From: Bryobacteraceae bacterium
GTDB taxonomy: Bacteria > Acidobacteriota > Terriglobia > Bryobacterales > Bryobacteraceae
DNA: 64,000 nucleotides
Direction: 5' to 3'
Assembly (NCBI GenBank): GCA_019752335.1
Contig: JAIEMJ010000014.1
Location: 124,001 to 188,000 of the forward strand
Shown here: piece after piece, positions 46,534 to 55,302 of the stretch
How positions within the stretch are numbered: the stretch's first letter is position 1
How the letters are laid out: every line of letters starts with the position of its first letter
The notes under the pieces: model-generated
Seen by the model: the letters and a program-made list of their open reading frames with translations, nothing else
Told to the model about the DNA's origin: nothing
The model's database searches: none
Position numbers and translations under genes: made by a program

Positions 46534-47295
46534 ATGTATCGCCTGACGCTCACCATTCATCCGGACGATGAAGACGAAGTGGTCGCGGAGCTATCCGAAC
46601 TCGATCTGGCCGGGATTAGCCAATACAATCGCGACGACGGCCAACTCGACCTGATGGCCTGGTTCACTTCGCCGCCCGTCACTCGTCTGGCGGGAACGCT
46701 TGAGTTTGTGGAGGATCAGAACTGGAATGCGCTCCATCAGGCAACCTGGCAGCCGCTCCTCGTGGGGCGCCGGTGGTACCTTGCGCCGCCGGACGACTCC
46801 AGCGAAACGCCTCCGGGGCGCACGCGGCTGTCGTTGAAGCCGGGCCTCGCCTTTGGCAACGGCGACCACGCCACCACGCAACTCTGTCTCGAACTGCTGG
46901 AGGAACTCGTCCAGAGTGGGGATAACTTCCTTGATGTGGGCTGTGGCTCCGGCCTGCTCGGCGAAGCCGCGGCACTTCTCGGGGGGCGCGCCTTCGGGTG
47001 CGACCTCGACCCCCGCGACTTACCGCCGAACGCTTTCCAGGGCTCTCTCGCTGCCGTGCGGGCGGGCAGCATCGCCGTGGGCGTGATGAACATTCAGGCC
47101 GGGGTGCTAGCGGAACTGTGGCCGGCGTTGGCCAACGCGGTGACGCGCGATGCCGTGCTCAGCGGCTATTTGCGGGAACAAGCCGCGACGGTAGAAGCGC
47201 TGATTTGCCCGCCTTGGCGTATCGCGGCGCGACGCGAGAAGGAGGGCTGGTGCGCGCTCGCCGCTACTCGATTACCGGCTCGGTTACCGGCTTAG
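46534..47295 (+). CDS. PrmA-like ribosomal protein L11 methyltransferase
   Basis: 253 residues. The methyltransferase core has 'LKPGLAFGNGDHATTQLCLE' (the PrmA 'PGLAFGTGxHxTT' motif) and 'FLDVGCGSGLLGEAAALLG' for SAM binding. The N-terminal domain (about 1-80) is of the L11-binding kind but short. The expected NPP-type active-site motif after the SAM region is degenerate ('VMNIQAG'), so the substrate may not be L11. The last 32 bases overlap the convergent osmC gene. Confidence 0.78.
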   Translation: MYRLTLTIHPDDEDEVVAELSELDLAGISQYNRDDGQLDLMAWFTSPPVTRLAGTLEFVEDQNWNALHQATWQPLLVGRRWYLAPPDDSSETPPGRTRLSLKPGLAFGNGDHATTQLCLELLEELVQSGDNFLDVGCGSGLLGEAAALLGGRAFGCDLDPRDLPPNAFQGSLAAVRAGSIAVGVMNIQAGVLAELWPALANAVTRDAVLSGYLREQAATVEALICPPWRIAARREKEGWCALAATRLPARLPA

Positions 47296-47689
47296 GGAGA
47301 CTGAGGGTGGTAGTGATAGATGGCTTGTTCAGCAACGTGTTGTGAACCAGACATTTTTCCACAGCGTGCTTGACGCCCTCCTGATGCGGGGCAGGGAGGA
47401 GCGCTCCGACCTGAACCCCGATCCGGAAGTTGTCCAGCCGCCCGGGCCCTTTTACTTTGTCCGCCTCGACGGTAACGGTGAGGCCTTCGCTGGGTAAGTG
47501 ATTCTTGTTCAGGTACTCGGCCGCGTAGTAGCCGGCGCAGGTGCCAAGCGAGGCGAGGAGGAAGTCGACGGGAGTCATGCCCTCGTCGAAACCTCCGTTG
47601 GATACGGGCTGATCACAAAAGATCTTGTGCCCCCGCGTCTCGGCCTCGAATTGCACGGCGCCGAGGTAACGCACGGTCATGACGCTCAT
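47264..47689 (-). CDS. OsmC-family protein
   Basis: 141 residues. OsmC/Ohr-type peroxidase fold with the two reactive cysteines at Cys51 ('SLGTCAGYY') and Cys113 ('VEKCLVHNT'), which in the family reduce organic hydroperoxides. Overall closest in style to the YhfA-like subgroup ('TPVDFLLASLGTCAGYYAAE'). Convergent with, and overlapping, the PrmA-like gene. Confidence 0.88.
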   Translation of the reverse strand: MSVMTVRYLGAVQFEAETRGHKIFCDQPVSNGGFDEGMTPVDFLLASLGTCAGYYAAEYLNKNHLPSEGLTVTVEADKVKGPGRLDNFRIGVQVGALLPAPHQEGVKHAVEKCLVHNTLLNKPSITTTLSLPKPVTEPVIE

Positions 47690-47702
47690 GCCCCCAGTGT
47701 AG

Positions 47703-50531
47703 CTAGAACTTGAACTTCAAGCCAAATTGGATCAAACGCTGGTCGAGCGCGCTGGTCCAAGCCAGGCTGGCCGGCGTGGTGATGTTTCCGGCGACGTCCA
47801 CCGACGCGGTGCTGTTCAAGCCCGTGACGTTCGTATGGTTGAAAATGTTGGTCGACTCCATGAAGAACTCCGCGCCAAAGCGGTCCTTGATAGGGAAGAT
47901 ACGGCTGTAGCGCAGGTTCACCTCAAACGTCTGCGGGGCCTTCAGCGTATTGCGGCCGACATAGAGCGGACGCTGGAAGGCGGCCGGCGTGGAGGCGTCG
48001 CCGTTGAGGATGCGGTTACTGGCGAGGTTGAAGTTCTCGCCGGTCTGGGCATTCACCAGGAAGGCGAAGGTATTGTGGTTCACGAAGTAGTTCCAGCCGG
48101 CGTTGCTGGTGCCCGCGCGCGGACTCCAGAGCGCATTGCCATTAAAGACGTGGCGGCGATCAGTAAGGGAGTTTCCGTAATCGCGGCGGCGGTTCGTCCA
48201 GTCCGAGAGGAAGTTCGCGCCGCTATCGATATTATTCTGCTCCGGGGCATTGTCCAACGCGTGGGACCAGGTGTACATCCCCTGGAATTCGAACTGCTTC
48301 GCGTAGCGCTTGGTCACCGTCATGTTGAAGCCGTTGTAATTCGATTGCCCGACGGATTCGGCGCTGATTACGTTGCCAAAGCCCGCAATCGGACGGGTCC
48401 CCGCGTAAATCGGGCGGCCGTCGGCCAGCGTGTTCGGGCCGGGCGAAAGATTGATATTGCGGTAAATCGGCAGGCGATTGCCTTTGGTGAATAAGTAAGT
48501 GAAAGACACTCCCAGATCGGGGGTGATCTCCCGGCTGAGCGTCACATTCGCGTTGGCTGAATAAAGGCTGGCGAACTTCGGATCCACGGTGGTAATGTCC
48601 TGTTGAGCCAAAGTGAAGCCGGCGGGAGCGCCCGTAAACACGGCGGGGAAGGCCGGGGCAAAGGCGGCGGTGGGCGCGACGCTCAGATTGAAGAAAGCGG
48701 GCGACCCATTGTTCACGATGGTCCGGCGGTAAGTATCCGTCTGGAAGGGATCGTAGAAGAGGCCCGCGCTGCCACGCACCACCCACTTACCCAAACCCAC
48801 GGCGATGGCCAAGCGGGGCGCGAAGTTATTCTTGTCCGTGCGGAAGCTCTTGGCCGAAGGAAATAAGGAATTGGCGTTGGCCGTCGGCGGGCGATAGACG
48901 TCGTAACGCAGGCCGTAGCTAATCGTGATGTTCGCACGAGGCTTCCAGGCGTCCTGCCCGTAGAAGCTGGAGAAGAGCGAGTTGTAGTTGATGGAAGGCT
49001 CGCCGACGGTCTGCACGAAGGACGTATAGCCGCGGGGATTGGCGCCGCTCTTGGCCGCCAGGTAGGTTGCGATGGAGGCGAAAGTGTAATTGGCGCTGGT
49101 GCTCTGAATCTGCGTATCGCGGATGCCGCGGAAATTGGCGCCCACCTTGAGCGAATGTTGATTCAAATTGTAAGAGAAATTCTCGGAGACTTCGGGCGTG
49201 GTTTCTTCGTAGACGAAACCGACATTGAGTGAATTGCCAAAAAGCGCGACACCCGGAATGGTAATGGCGGGGCCTTTGCCGGTCGCTTCGAAAGCCTGTT
49301 GGGCTTGGCTGCGATAAGGAATCTGCACGCGCAGTTCATTTACGGCCTTGGGTGATAGGACGCTGATCAACTGAATGGCTCCGGCGTGCGAGCGGTCGAC
49401 GAAGTTGTAGGTGCGGTCAACGGTGGTGAGACCACCGGCATTGTTGTAGGGCGAGTTGTTGCGATGGCCGTTGTAGCGCACCGACAAGCGATTATTGCTG
49501 TTCAACTGCACGTCGGATTTCACCATGAAGAACTGCACGTCCTGCCGGAAGGGAATGGCGTCGGCGAAAGAAGCAGGCAAGCCGAGCGCGGCCAGGTCAG
49601 CCGGCAGGACCGACACCGTGCTGGGCAAGTCGCGCTTGACGCGTTCGTAGCCACCAAAGAGAAAGACACGGTCCTTGACGAGTGCGCCGCCGCCCGAGAA
49701 GTTGTAGGCATTTACGTTCACCTCGGGCGTGGGCGCCGAGGCGCGCAGCAAGGCGGGACGGGCGCTATAGGGAGTCCGCCGCCAGATGAAAGAGCCGTCG
49801 CCGTGCAGCGAGTTCGTGCCGCTACGGGTGATGGTGTTGAACACGGTGCCGACGGTGTTGCCAAACTCCGCCGCAAAGCCGTTCGAAATCTGCTGCACTT
49901 CCTGCACCCAGGTGTTCGAGATGGGCATGAGGCGAATGCCAGCCCGGTCCGACTGGACGTTGTTGGCGCCATCGAGCTGATAGTTGATGCGGCCATTGAA
50001 GCCGTTCGCGTTCAGCTTGCGCGGTACACCGAATTCGGTGTTGCCGCGGCCAGAGACGTTGGGCTGCTGCAGGATGAAGTTGAAGGGATTGCGCGAAACC
50101 AGGGGCAGGTTCACCAGCGTGTTGTAAGTGAGCGAGCTACCCTGGTCCGTCCGGCTGGGGTCAATCACGGAGTTCGACGCCGTCACCACCACTTCGGTGG
50201 CGACGCCCTTCACCTGCAGCACGACGTCGATGGTGGCGGATCCGGCGTTCAGGATAATGCCCGTGGTGCGGCTGGGAGCGAAGCCCGCGGCATCCACCAC
50301 GACGTCGTAGGTGCCAAGCGGCAGAATATTGAACCGGTACTGGCCGCTGGCCGAGGTCTCCACCGTCAGGGTGAAGCCGGTTTGAGTGTTGTTGGCCTTT
50401 ACCTTGGCGTTCGCGACGGAAGCGCCGGCGGCGTCGGAGACGGTGCCGAGAATTTGGCCATTGAGCGCGTTCGCCTGGCCAAAGGCCGAAACGGCGCCGA
50501 GCGTGAGCGCGAGCAAAAAGGCTGTATACAT
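47703..50531 (-). CDS. Oar-like TonB-dependent receptor 5
   Basis: 942-residue outer-membrane receptor: signal peptide (about 1-22), regulatory-like domain (about 25-115), plug with the variant 'LPLVSRNPFNFILQQPNV', barrel ending 'FGLKFKF'. GGAG lies about 11 bases before the ATG. It ends 13 bases upstream of the OsmC gene on the same strand. Substrate unknown. Confidence 0.91.
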   Translation of the reverse strand: MYTAFLLALTLGAVSAFGQANALNGQILGTVSDAAGASVANAKVKANNTQTGFTLTVETSASGQYRFNILPLGTYDVVVDAAGFAPSRTTGIILNAGSATIDVVLQVKGVATEVVVTASNSVIDPSRTDQGSSLTYNTLVNLPLVSRNPFNFILQQPNVSGRGNTEFGVPRKLNANGFNGRINYQLDGANNVQSDRAGIRLMPISNTWVQEVQQISNGFAAEFGNTVGTVFNTITRSGTNSLHGDGSFIWRRTPYSARPALLRASAPTPEVNVNAYNFSGGGALVKDRVFLFGGYERVKRDLPSTVSVLPADLAALGLPASFADAIPFRQDVQFFMVKSDVQLNSNNRLSVRYNGHRNNSPYNNAGGLTTVDRTYNFVDRSHAGAIQLISVLSPKAVNELRVQIPYRSQAQQAFEATGKGPAITIPGVALFGNSLNVGFVYEETTPEVSENFSYNLNQHSLKVGANFRGIRDTQIQSTSANYTFASIATYLAAKSGANPRGYTSFVQTVGEPSINYNSLFSSFYGQDAWKPRANITISYGLRYDVYRPPTANANSLFPSAKSFRTDKNNFAPRLAIAVGLGKWVVRGSAGLFYDPFQTDTYRRTIVNNGSPAFFNLSVAPTAAFAPAFPAVFTGAPAGFTLAQQDITTVDPKFASLYSANANVTLSREITPDLGVSFTYLFTKGNRLPIYRNINLSPGPNTLADGRPIYAGTRPIAGFGNVISAESVGQSNYNGFNMTVTKRYAKQFEFQGMYTWSHALDNAPEQNNIDSGANFLSDWTNRRRDYGNSLTDRRHVFNGNALWSPRAGTSNAGWNYFVNHNTFAFLVNAQTGENFNLASNRILNGDASTPAAFQRPLYVGRNTLKAPQTFEVNLRYSRIFPIKDRFGAEFFMESTNIFNHTNVTGLNSTASVDVAGNITTPASLAWTSALDQRLIQFGLKFKF

Positions 50532-50604
50532 AAGTGGACGGACTCCTGAAGCGGACTAAAGAATGGTGAGACCCAGACGGAGGGTTAGCTAATTCTGATG
50601 AGAC

Positions 50605-51234
50605 TTACTGTTTTCGCCAAAAATCGCGGGCGAAAACCCCTATTGCCTCAAGTGTAGCGCACGTCCGCACGCCAGGCTGAGTGAGCCGGGCCAGGTCCGC
50701 CGGCTCGTCGACGTCGTGCCACGCCGGCCCCAGCGCGACGGAGAGGCCGGCAGCTTCGGCGGCGCGGACGGTGTCGGCCCGGGTGTACTCAGTAGACCAG
50801 CGCACACCAGCGAACATGGCGGGATGCGTCCGGCGGGCGGAGATCGCGTAGTAACCGCCGTCGATGGCGGGGCCCAGCGTGACGTCAGCCGGGGAGGCCA
50901 GAATGGCATGGAGATGGGCGGCGGGCAGGTCTGGCGAGTCACTGCCGAGGATCAGAACGGGCGAGTGCGCCGGCGCGGACCGCAGCGCATGAAGCATGCG
51001 CTCTCCGAGGTCGCCGTCGATTTGGCGCCGGTGGGTGACGCCGGGCCAGAGAGTCGCCGGCTGGTCCAGGTGGAGTTCGAGCGGTAAGGACAAATTAATC
51101 AGCAGGTCAAGCGTGTCGCCGACGAAAGCTTCGTGTAACGCGCATGCCTCATCAGCCGTCAGGATCGGTAGCAGGCGAGTCTTTACCCGGCCAGGAACGG
51201 GCGCCTTCGCAAACAGGATCAGCAGCGGCTGCAC
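50605..51234 (-). CDS. TIGR04282/DUF2064-family transferase
   Basis: 209 residues. The N-terminal 'LLILFAKAPVPGRVKTRLLP' and the later 'LILGSDSPDLPAAHL' plus 'GPAIDGGYYAISAR' match the small nucleotide-sugar transferase-like family TIGR04282 (GT-A/MobA-like fold). Its substrate is unclear. The start is the GTG at 51234, where the family motif begins; the open frame extends 25 codons further without support. TACAAT ends exactly 6 bases before this GTG and there is no Shine-Dalgarno, so translation may be leaderless. Confidence 0.83.
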   Translation of the reverse strand: MQPLLILFAKAPVPGRVKTRLLPILTADEACALHEAFVGDTLDLLINLSLPLELHLDQPATLWPGVTHRRQIDGDLGERMLHALRSAPAHSPVLILGSDSPDLPAAHLHAILASPADVTLGPAIDGGYYAISARRTHPAMFAGVRWSTEYTRADTVRAAEAAGLSVALGPAWHDVDEPADLARLTQPGVRTCATLEAIGVFARDFWRKQ

Positions 51235-51312
51235 CTGAAAATTGTAGACTAGAAGTGTGACCGCCGCTCCCCTGAGTGAGCGAGACAGAAATTCAAGGAG
51301 ACTATACACTCG

Positions 51313-51648
51313 ATGCTGAAGAGCACCCTTACCAGCCTTTCGCTCGGCGCGTTACTGGCGGCCAGCCTGATGACGGCCCAGGACAAGAAGCCGGCCGACC
51401 CCGTCGCGGCGGGCAAGGAAGTTTTCGAACAATGCTCCGGTTGCCACAACGCCGATAGCGACGAGAAGAAGATGGGCCCCGGCCTGAAGGGTCTTTTTGC
51501 CAAGGCCAAGATGAAGAACGGTAAGAAGCCCACCGAGGAGACGGTGAAGGCCCTGATTAACTCGGGCGGCGGCGGCATGCCGGCTTATGAAGACATGCTC
51601 TCGAAGGACGAGCTCGGCAACCTGATGGCCTATTTGAAGACCCTGTAA
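51313..51648 (+). CDS. Small periplasmic cytochrome c
   Basis: 111 residues. Signal peptide (about 1-22), one haem site C41-x2-C44-H45 ('CSGCH'), and a probable axial Met89 in 'GGGMPAYED', as in class I cytochromes. It likely carries electrons in the periplasm. AAGGAG lies about 12 bases before the ATG. A strong terminator follows. Confidence 0.9.
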   Translation: MLKSTLTSLSLGALLAASLMTAQDKKPADPVAAGKEVFEQCSGCHNADSDEKKMGPGLKGLFAKAKMKNGKKPTEETVKALINSGGGGMPAYEDMLSKDELGNLMAYLKTL

Positions 51649-51666
51649 GCTACTTGAGGTGAAAGG

Positions 51667-51696
51667 AAGACGCGGACTTCGGTCCGCGTCTTTTTT
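51667..51696 (+). terminator. Rho-independent terminator after cytochrome c
   Basis: A 9-bp GC-rich stem (51669-51677 with 51682-51690) closed by a TTCG tetraloop and followed by six T. It also lies just past the end of the convergent dehydrogenase gene. Confidence 0.93.
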
Positions 51697-51699
51697 CGT

Positions 51700-53052
51700 T
51701 TACACGGCTAAGTATTGAAAGCCCAAAGCCCGCAGCCGCGCCGCGTCGAGAAAATGACGGCCATCGAGGATCAGTGGATGGCGCATCCGCGTGGCCAGCG
51801 CCGCCCAATCGAGCTCGCGATAGTCCGGCCAGTCCGTCACCAGCACCAGGGCATCGGCCTCGTCGGCCACTTCCTCGGCGGCTTCGCACCAGGTTACGCC
51901 GAGATCGGGATGGAGGCTGCGTGCAGCGGCCAGAGCCACGGGATCATGCGCCCGGACGCGCGCGCCGCGCTCCAACAACTTGCGCGCGATATCGAGGGCC
52001 GGCGCGTCGCGCAAGTCGTCGGTGTTGGGCTTGAAGGCGAGCCCGAGTAACCCCACCGTCTTGCCCTTGAGCAACTTCATCGCGCCCAGCAGACGCTCCA
52101 CTACTAACTCACGTTGGCGCGAGTTGATCTTCCGCGCGGCTTGCACGATCGGCATTTCGAGTTGATACTCGGCGGCGGTGGAAACGAGCGCGGCGGTATC
52201 CTTCCCGAAGCAAGAACCGCCCCAGCCGATACCGGCTTGCAGAAAGCGCGTGCCGATGCGGGCGTCGAGCCCCATGCCGCGCGCCACCAATTGCACGTCG
52301 GCGCCGACGCGGTTCGCCAGTTGGCCGATTTCGTTGATGTAGGAGATCTTCAACGCCAGAAAGGCGTTCGCCGCGTACTTGATGAGTTCGGCGGAGGCCA
52401 GATCAGCGGAGATGAGCGGCACGGCGCCGAAGCCGTCGGGGCGCGGCAGAAATCGGGGCGGGGTGAAGCTTTGGTCGAGCAGGGGCCGATAGAGCGAATA
52501 CAGCCGCTCCAGTGCCTGCTGCTGGTCGGCGCCGATCACCACGCGGTCCGGAAATAAGCTGTCGTGGATGGCGGAGCCTTCGCGGAGAAACTCGGGATTC
52601 GAAGCGACCGCGAAATTCTCCGGCCGCTGCCCCTGGTTCTTTTGGCGGAAGGCGTCCCGCACAATGCTCTCCACCCAATTGCCGCTGCCAATCGGCACGG
52701 TGGACTTGTTCACCACCACCGAGTAAGCCGGGCCGAGATGCTCGCCGATCGACCGCGCCGCCGCTTCCAGATACTCCAGATTCGGACTGCCATCGCCCCG
52801 AGAAGGCGTACCGACCGCAATGAAGATCACCTCGGCCGAGGGAATCGCCTCCGCATAGTCAGTGGTGTAGCGCAAGCGCACCGAGCGCAGCATGTCGCCG
52901 AGATGAGGCTCGTGAAAGGGCGCCGCGCCGGCCCGCAGCGTCGCGACTCTTTGAGGATCCACGTCGAGACAAGTGACCTCGTGACCCACAAAAGAAAGGC
53001 AAACGCCGGTGGTAAGTCCAACGTAGCCCGAGCCAATGATCGCAACTTTCAT
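51700..53052 (-). CDS. UDP-glucose/GDP-mannose dehydrogenase family protein
   Basis: 450 residues, cytoplasmic NAD-dependent oxidation of a nucleotide sugar to the uronic acid, usually UDP-glucose to UDP-glucuronate. The N-terminal Rossmann motif 'IIGSGYVGLTTGVCLS', the catalytic Cys281 in 'GWGGSCFGKD', 'KSTVPIGSGN' and the C-terminal UDP-binding domain ('LLGLAFKPNTDDLRDAP') are all present. The family, not the exact sugar, is certain. AAAGGTG lies 5 bases before the ATG. No glycosylation gene cluster surrounds it. Confidence 0.93.
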   Translation of the reverse strand: MKVAIIGSGYVGLTTGVCLSFVGHEVTCLDVDPQRVATLRAGAAPFHEPHLGDMLRSVRLRYTTDYAEAIPSAEVIFIAVGTPSRGDGSPNLEYLEAAARSIGEHLGPAYSVVVNKSTVPIGSGNWVESIVRDAFRQKNQGQRPENFAVASNPEFLREGSAIHDSLFPDRVVIGADQQQALERLYSLYRPLLDQSFTPPRFLPRPDGFGAVPLISADLASAELIKYAANAFLALKISYINEIGQLANRVGADVQLVARGMGLDARIGTRFLQAGIGWGGSCFGKDTAALVSTAAEYQLEMPIVQAARKINSRQRELVVERLLGAMKLLKGKTVGLLGLAFKPNTDDLRDAPALDIARKLLERGARVRAHDPVALAAARSLHPDLGVTWCEAAEEVADEADALVLVTDWPDYRELDWAALATRMRHPLILDGRHFLDAARLRALGFQYLAV

Positions 53053-53161
53053 GCACGCACCTTTCGCTGACCGGTACGGTAGTACCAGGAACCATCCTAG
53101 CTTTGTTCAGTCCCGCGGGAGGAGTGCGAGGCCCGGCAAATCTGATACAGTTGCAGGCGGA

Positions 53162-54319
53162 ATGAATACTCAGCGTCTGATTCTGGCCGCCATCAGCGGC
53201 GTCTTTACCTATGGCTGCGTCGCGGCCATGCTCGGCACCATTATGCCGACCTTTCAGCTTAGCGAGGCGGAGAACGGTAGTATCGCGCTGATGCAAGCGA
53301 TCGGCTTGATGGTGGCCTCGATCTCGGTGGGCCCGTTAGTGGACCGGTTTGGGAAAAAGCCCGCGCTGGTGGTGTCGCTCTTGATCATTTCGGCGGCCTT
53401 GTTCATGCTTCCCAGCACCGGCGGCGAGTTCAACTTGGTGCGCATGGCGCTTTTCCTGTTGGGCTTCGGCGGCGGCATTCTGGTAACGGCGGCGAACGCG
53501 CTCGCCAGCGACATCAACGTCGCGCAGCGGGCGTCGACGCTGAACTTCTTGAACCTCTTTTTCGGCGTCGGCACGATGGCCACGCCGCTGGTGAGCGCCA
53601 ACATCCTGGGCAACAACGCAACGACGCTCTGCTACGTGGTGGCGGTGGTATCGGCGATCGCGCTGGCGATGAACGGCACCACGGCAATTCCGGGCCCGAA
53701 GAAGGAAGGCGCGTTCTCTTTGGCCGACGCGGGCACGATGCTCGGCCGCCCGGCGCTGTGGCTGCTCGCGCTGATGCTCTTCGTGTATGTGGCGTGCGAA
53801 GTGGGCATCTTCAATTGGGAAGTGAAGTACCTGATGGGGCAAGGCGTGTCGCAAACGACGGCGACCAATATTCTGGGCTTTGGCTTCGCGGGCGCGCTGA
53901 CGGTGGGCCGTCTGATTGTGTCGAAGATGCTGGCCAACGTCCCGCCGCAGACGGTGACGTTGGGCGCGGCGGTGCTGATGGCGGTGACGACGTTCCTGAT
54001 GCTGCAAACTTCCAGCCCGGCGGTCACCATCGGTTGCCTGGTGCTGGCGGGCCTGGCGATGGCCCCGGTCTTCCCCACCACGCTGGCCATGGTGGGCGAC
54101 GCCTTTCCGCGCGGCACGGCTACGGCGATGGGCATCGTGATTACGGCGGGCTGGGCGGGGCTGGCGTTGAGTTCGCAGATTATCGGCAGCATCGCGTCGA
54201 GCTCGAGCTTGCAGTCGGCGCTGATGGTGTTGCCGGCGGCGGCGGTGGTGATGGCCGTGGCGAACCTGGCGTTGCGCGCGACCATGGGCACGAAGGCGAA
54301 AGCGGCCGCCGCGCGCTAG
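53162..54319 (+). CDS. MFS transporter (sugar-permease-like)
   Basis: 385-residue inner-membrane protein with about 12 hydrophobic segments. The loop 'PLVDRFGKKPAL' between segments 2 and 3 is the MFS signature. Overall style recalls FHS/fucose-permease-type carriers. Substrate unknown. The start is the ATG at 53162, where the first membrane segment begins; 42 upstream codons are hydrophilic and unlikely. Divergent from the dehydrogenase gene. Confidence 0.85.
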   Translation: MNTQRLILAAISGVFTYGCVAAMLGTIMPTFQLSEAENGSIALMQAIGLMVASISVGPLVDRFGKKPALVVSLLIISAALFMLPSTGGEFNLVRMALFLLGFGGGILVTAANALASDINVAQRASTLNFLNLFFGVGTMATPLVSANILGNNATTLCYVVAVVSAIALAMNGTTAIPGPKKEGAFSLADAGTMLGRPALWLLALMLFVYVACEVGIFNWEVKYLMGQGVSQTTATNILGFGFAGALTVGRLIVSKMLANVPPQTVTLGAAVLMAVTTFLMLQTSSPAVTIGCLVLAGLAMAPVFPTTLAMVGDAFPRGTATAMGIVITAGWAGLALSSQIIGSIASSSSLQSALMVLPAAAVVMAVANLALRATMGTKAKAAAAR

Positions 54320-54381
54320 CCATCAGAAATCTCCTCACTTTCCCGGGCGTTTGCCCGATGAGAGTTTAGCAAGGAGATTCC

Positions 54382-54753
54382 ATGGCATTAGATGTACTGA
54401 TCGTCGACGATTCCGCGGCGATCCGCAAGATACTACAACGGGTCCTTTTACAGACCGACGTGAGCTTGGGCAAGGTGCTGGAGGCGGGCGACGGCCTGGA
54501 GGCGCTGGAAACGCTGAAGTCCAATAAAGTCGGCCTGATTTTGAGCGACATCAACATGCCCAAGATGGACGGCTTGCAGTTGTTGGGGCAGTTGAAGGCC
54601 GACCAGGAGCATCGGGACGTGCCGGTGGTGATGATCACTACCGAAGGGTCGCAAGCCAAGGTGATGGAAGCGGTAACGCTGGGGGCGGCCGGCTACATTC
54701 GTAAGCCCTTCACCGCCGAACAAATCAAGGAAAAGTTGGCGTCGATTTTCTAA
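54382..54753 (+). CDS. CheY-like response regulator, second copy
   Basis: 123-residue receiver domain: Asp9/Asp10 ('LIVDDS'), phospho-acceptor Asp56 ('LILSDINMP'), Thr in 'MITTEGS', Lys in 'RKPFTA'. AAGGAG precedes the ATG. It is encoded 21 bases before a CheX gene and 62 bases after the MFS gene, about 9 kb from the che operon. It may be a second output or a phosphate sink. Confidence 0.9.
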   Translation: MALDVLIVDDSAAIRKILQRVLLQTDVSLGKVLEAGDGLEALETLKSNKVGLILSDINMPKMDGLQLLGQLKADQEHRDVPVVMITTEGSQAKVMEAVTLGAAGYIRKPFTAEQIKEKLASIF

Positions 54754-54774
54754 ATCACGCATCAGGGGGAACTT

Positions 54775-55299
54775 ATGCAACAAGAAGAACTGGTGCGCTT
54801 TATTCTCGAATCCACCGAAAGTGTCTTTTCGACGATGTTGGGACTGGAGGTGCAGGCCGGCGAGCCGCGCACCAGCCAAGGCGCGGTGGGCCCGAGCTAC
54901 GGCGTGGCGGCACTCGTGGGCCTGGCCGGCTCCTGGGTGGGCACGGGCAGCGTCGATTGCTCGGCGGAACTGGCGTGCAAAATGGCCGGCGCCATGTTGG
55001 GCAGCGAGTACGAAACGGTGAACGACGACGTGTTGGACGCGATGGGCGAAGTAGCCAACATGATTGTGGGTAACATCAAGAACAACGTTGAGAGCTTGGT
55101 AGGTCCGATGGATTTGAGTATTCCCACCGTGGTGTATGGGCGTAACTTCACCACGCGGACGCAGCGCCACAATCAATGGACCGTGGTGCCGTTTCAATGC
55201 GACAACGACGAGTTTCTGATTCAAGTGATGTTACTACCCAATAATGGCCAATCCCTGCCGGTTTGCGTGCCGGTGGGCCAAGCGATGGAAGTAGCCTAA
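54775..55299 (+). CDS. CheX-like CheY-P phosphatase
   Basis: 174 residues. 'DAMGEVANMIVGNIKNNVES' has the complete D-x3-E-x2-N active-site pattern, with Pro further on, as in CheX, which dephosphorylates CheY-P. A second CheC-like half-motif is absent, as expected for CheX. GGGGGA lies 5 bases before the ATG. Coupled to the cheY-like gene upstream, it is the likely phosphatase for that regulator. Confidence 0.88.
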   Translation: MQQEELVRFILESTESVFSTMLGLEVQAGEPRTSQGAVGPSYGVAALVGLAGSWVGTGSVDCSAELACKMAGAMLGSEYETVNDDVLDAMGEVANMIVGNIKNNVESLVGPMDLSIPTVVYGRNFTTRTQRHNQWTVVPFQCDNDEFLIQVMLLPNNGQSLPVCVPVGQAMEVA

Positions 55300-55302
55300 G
55301 GG

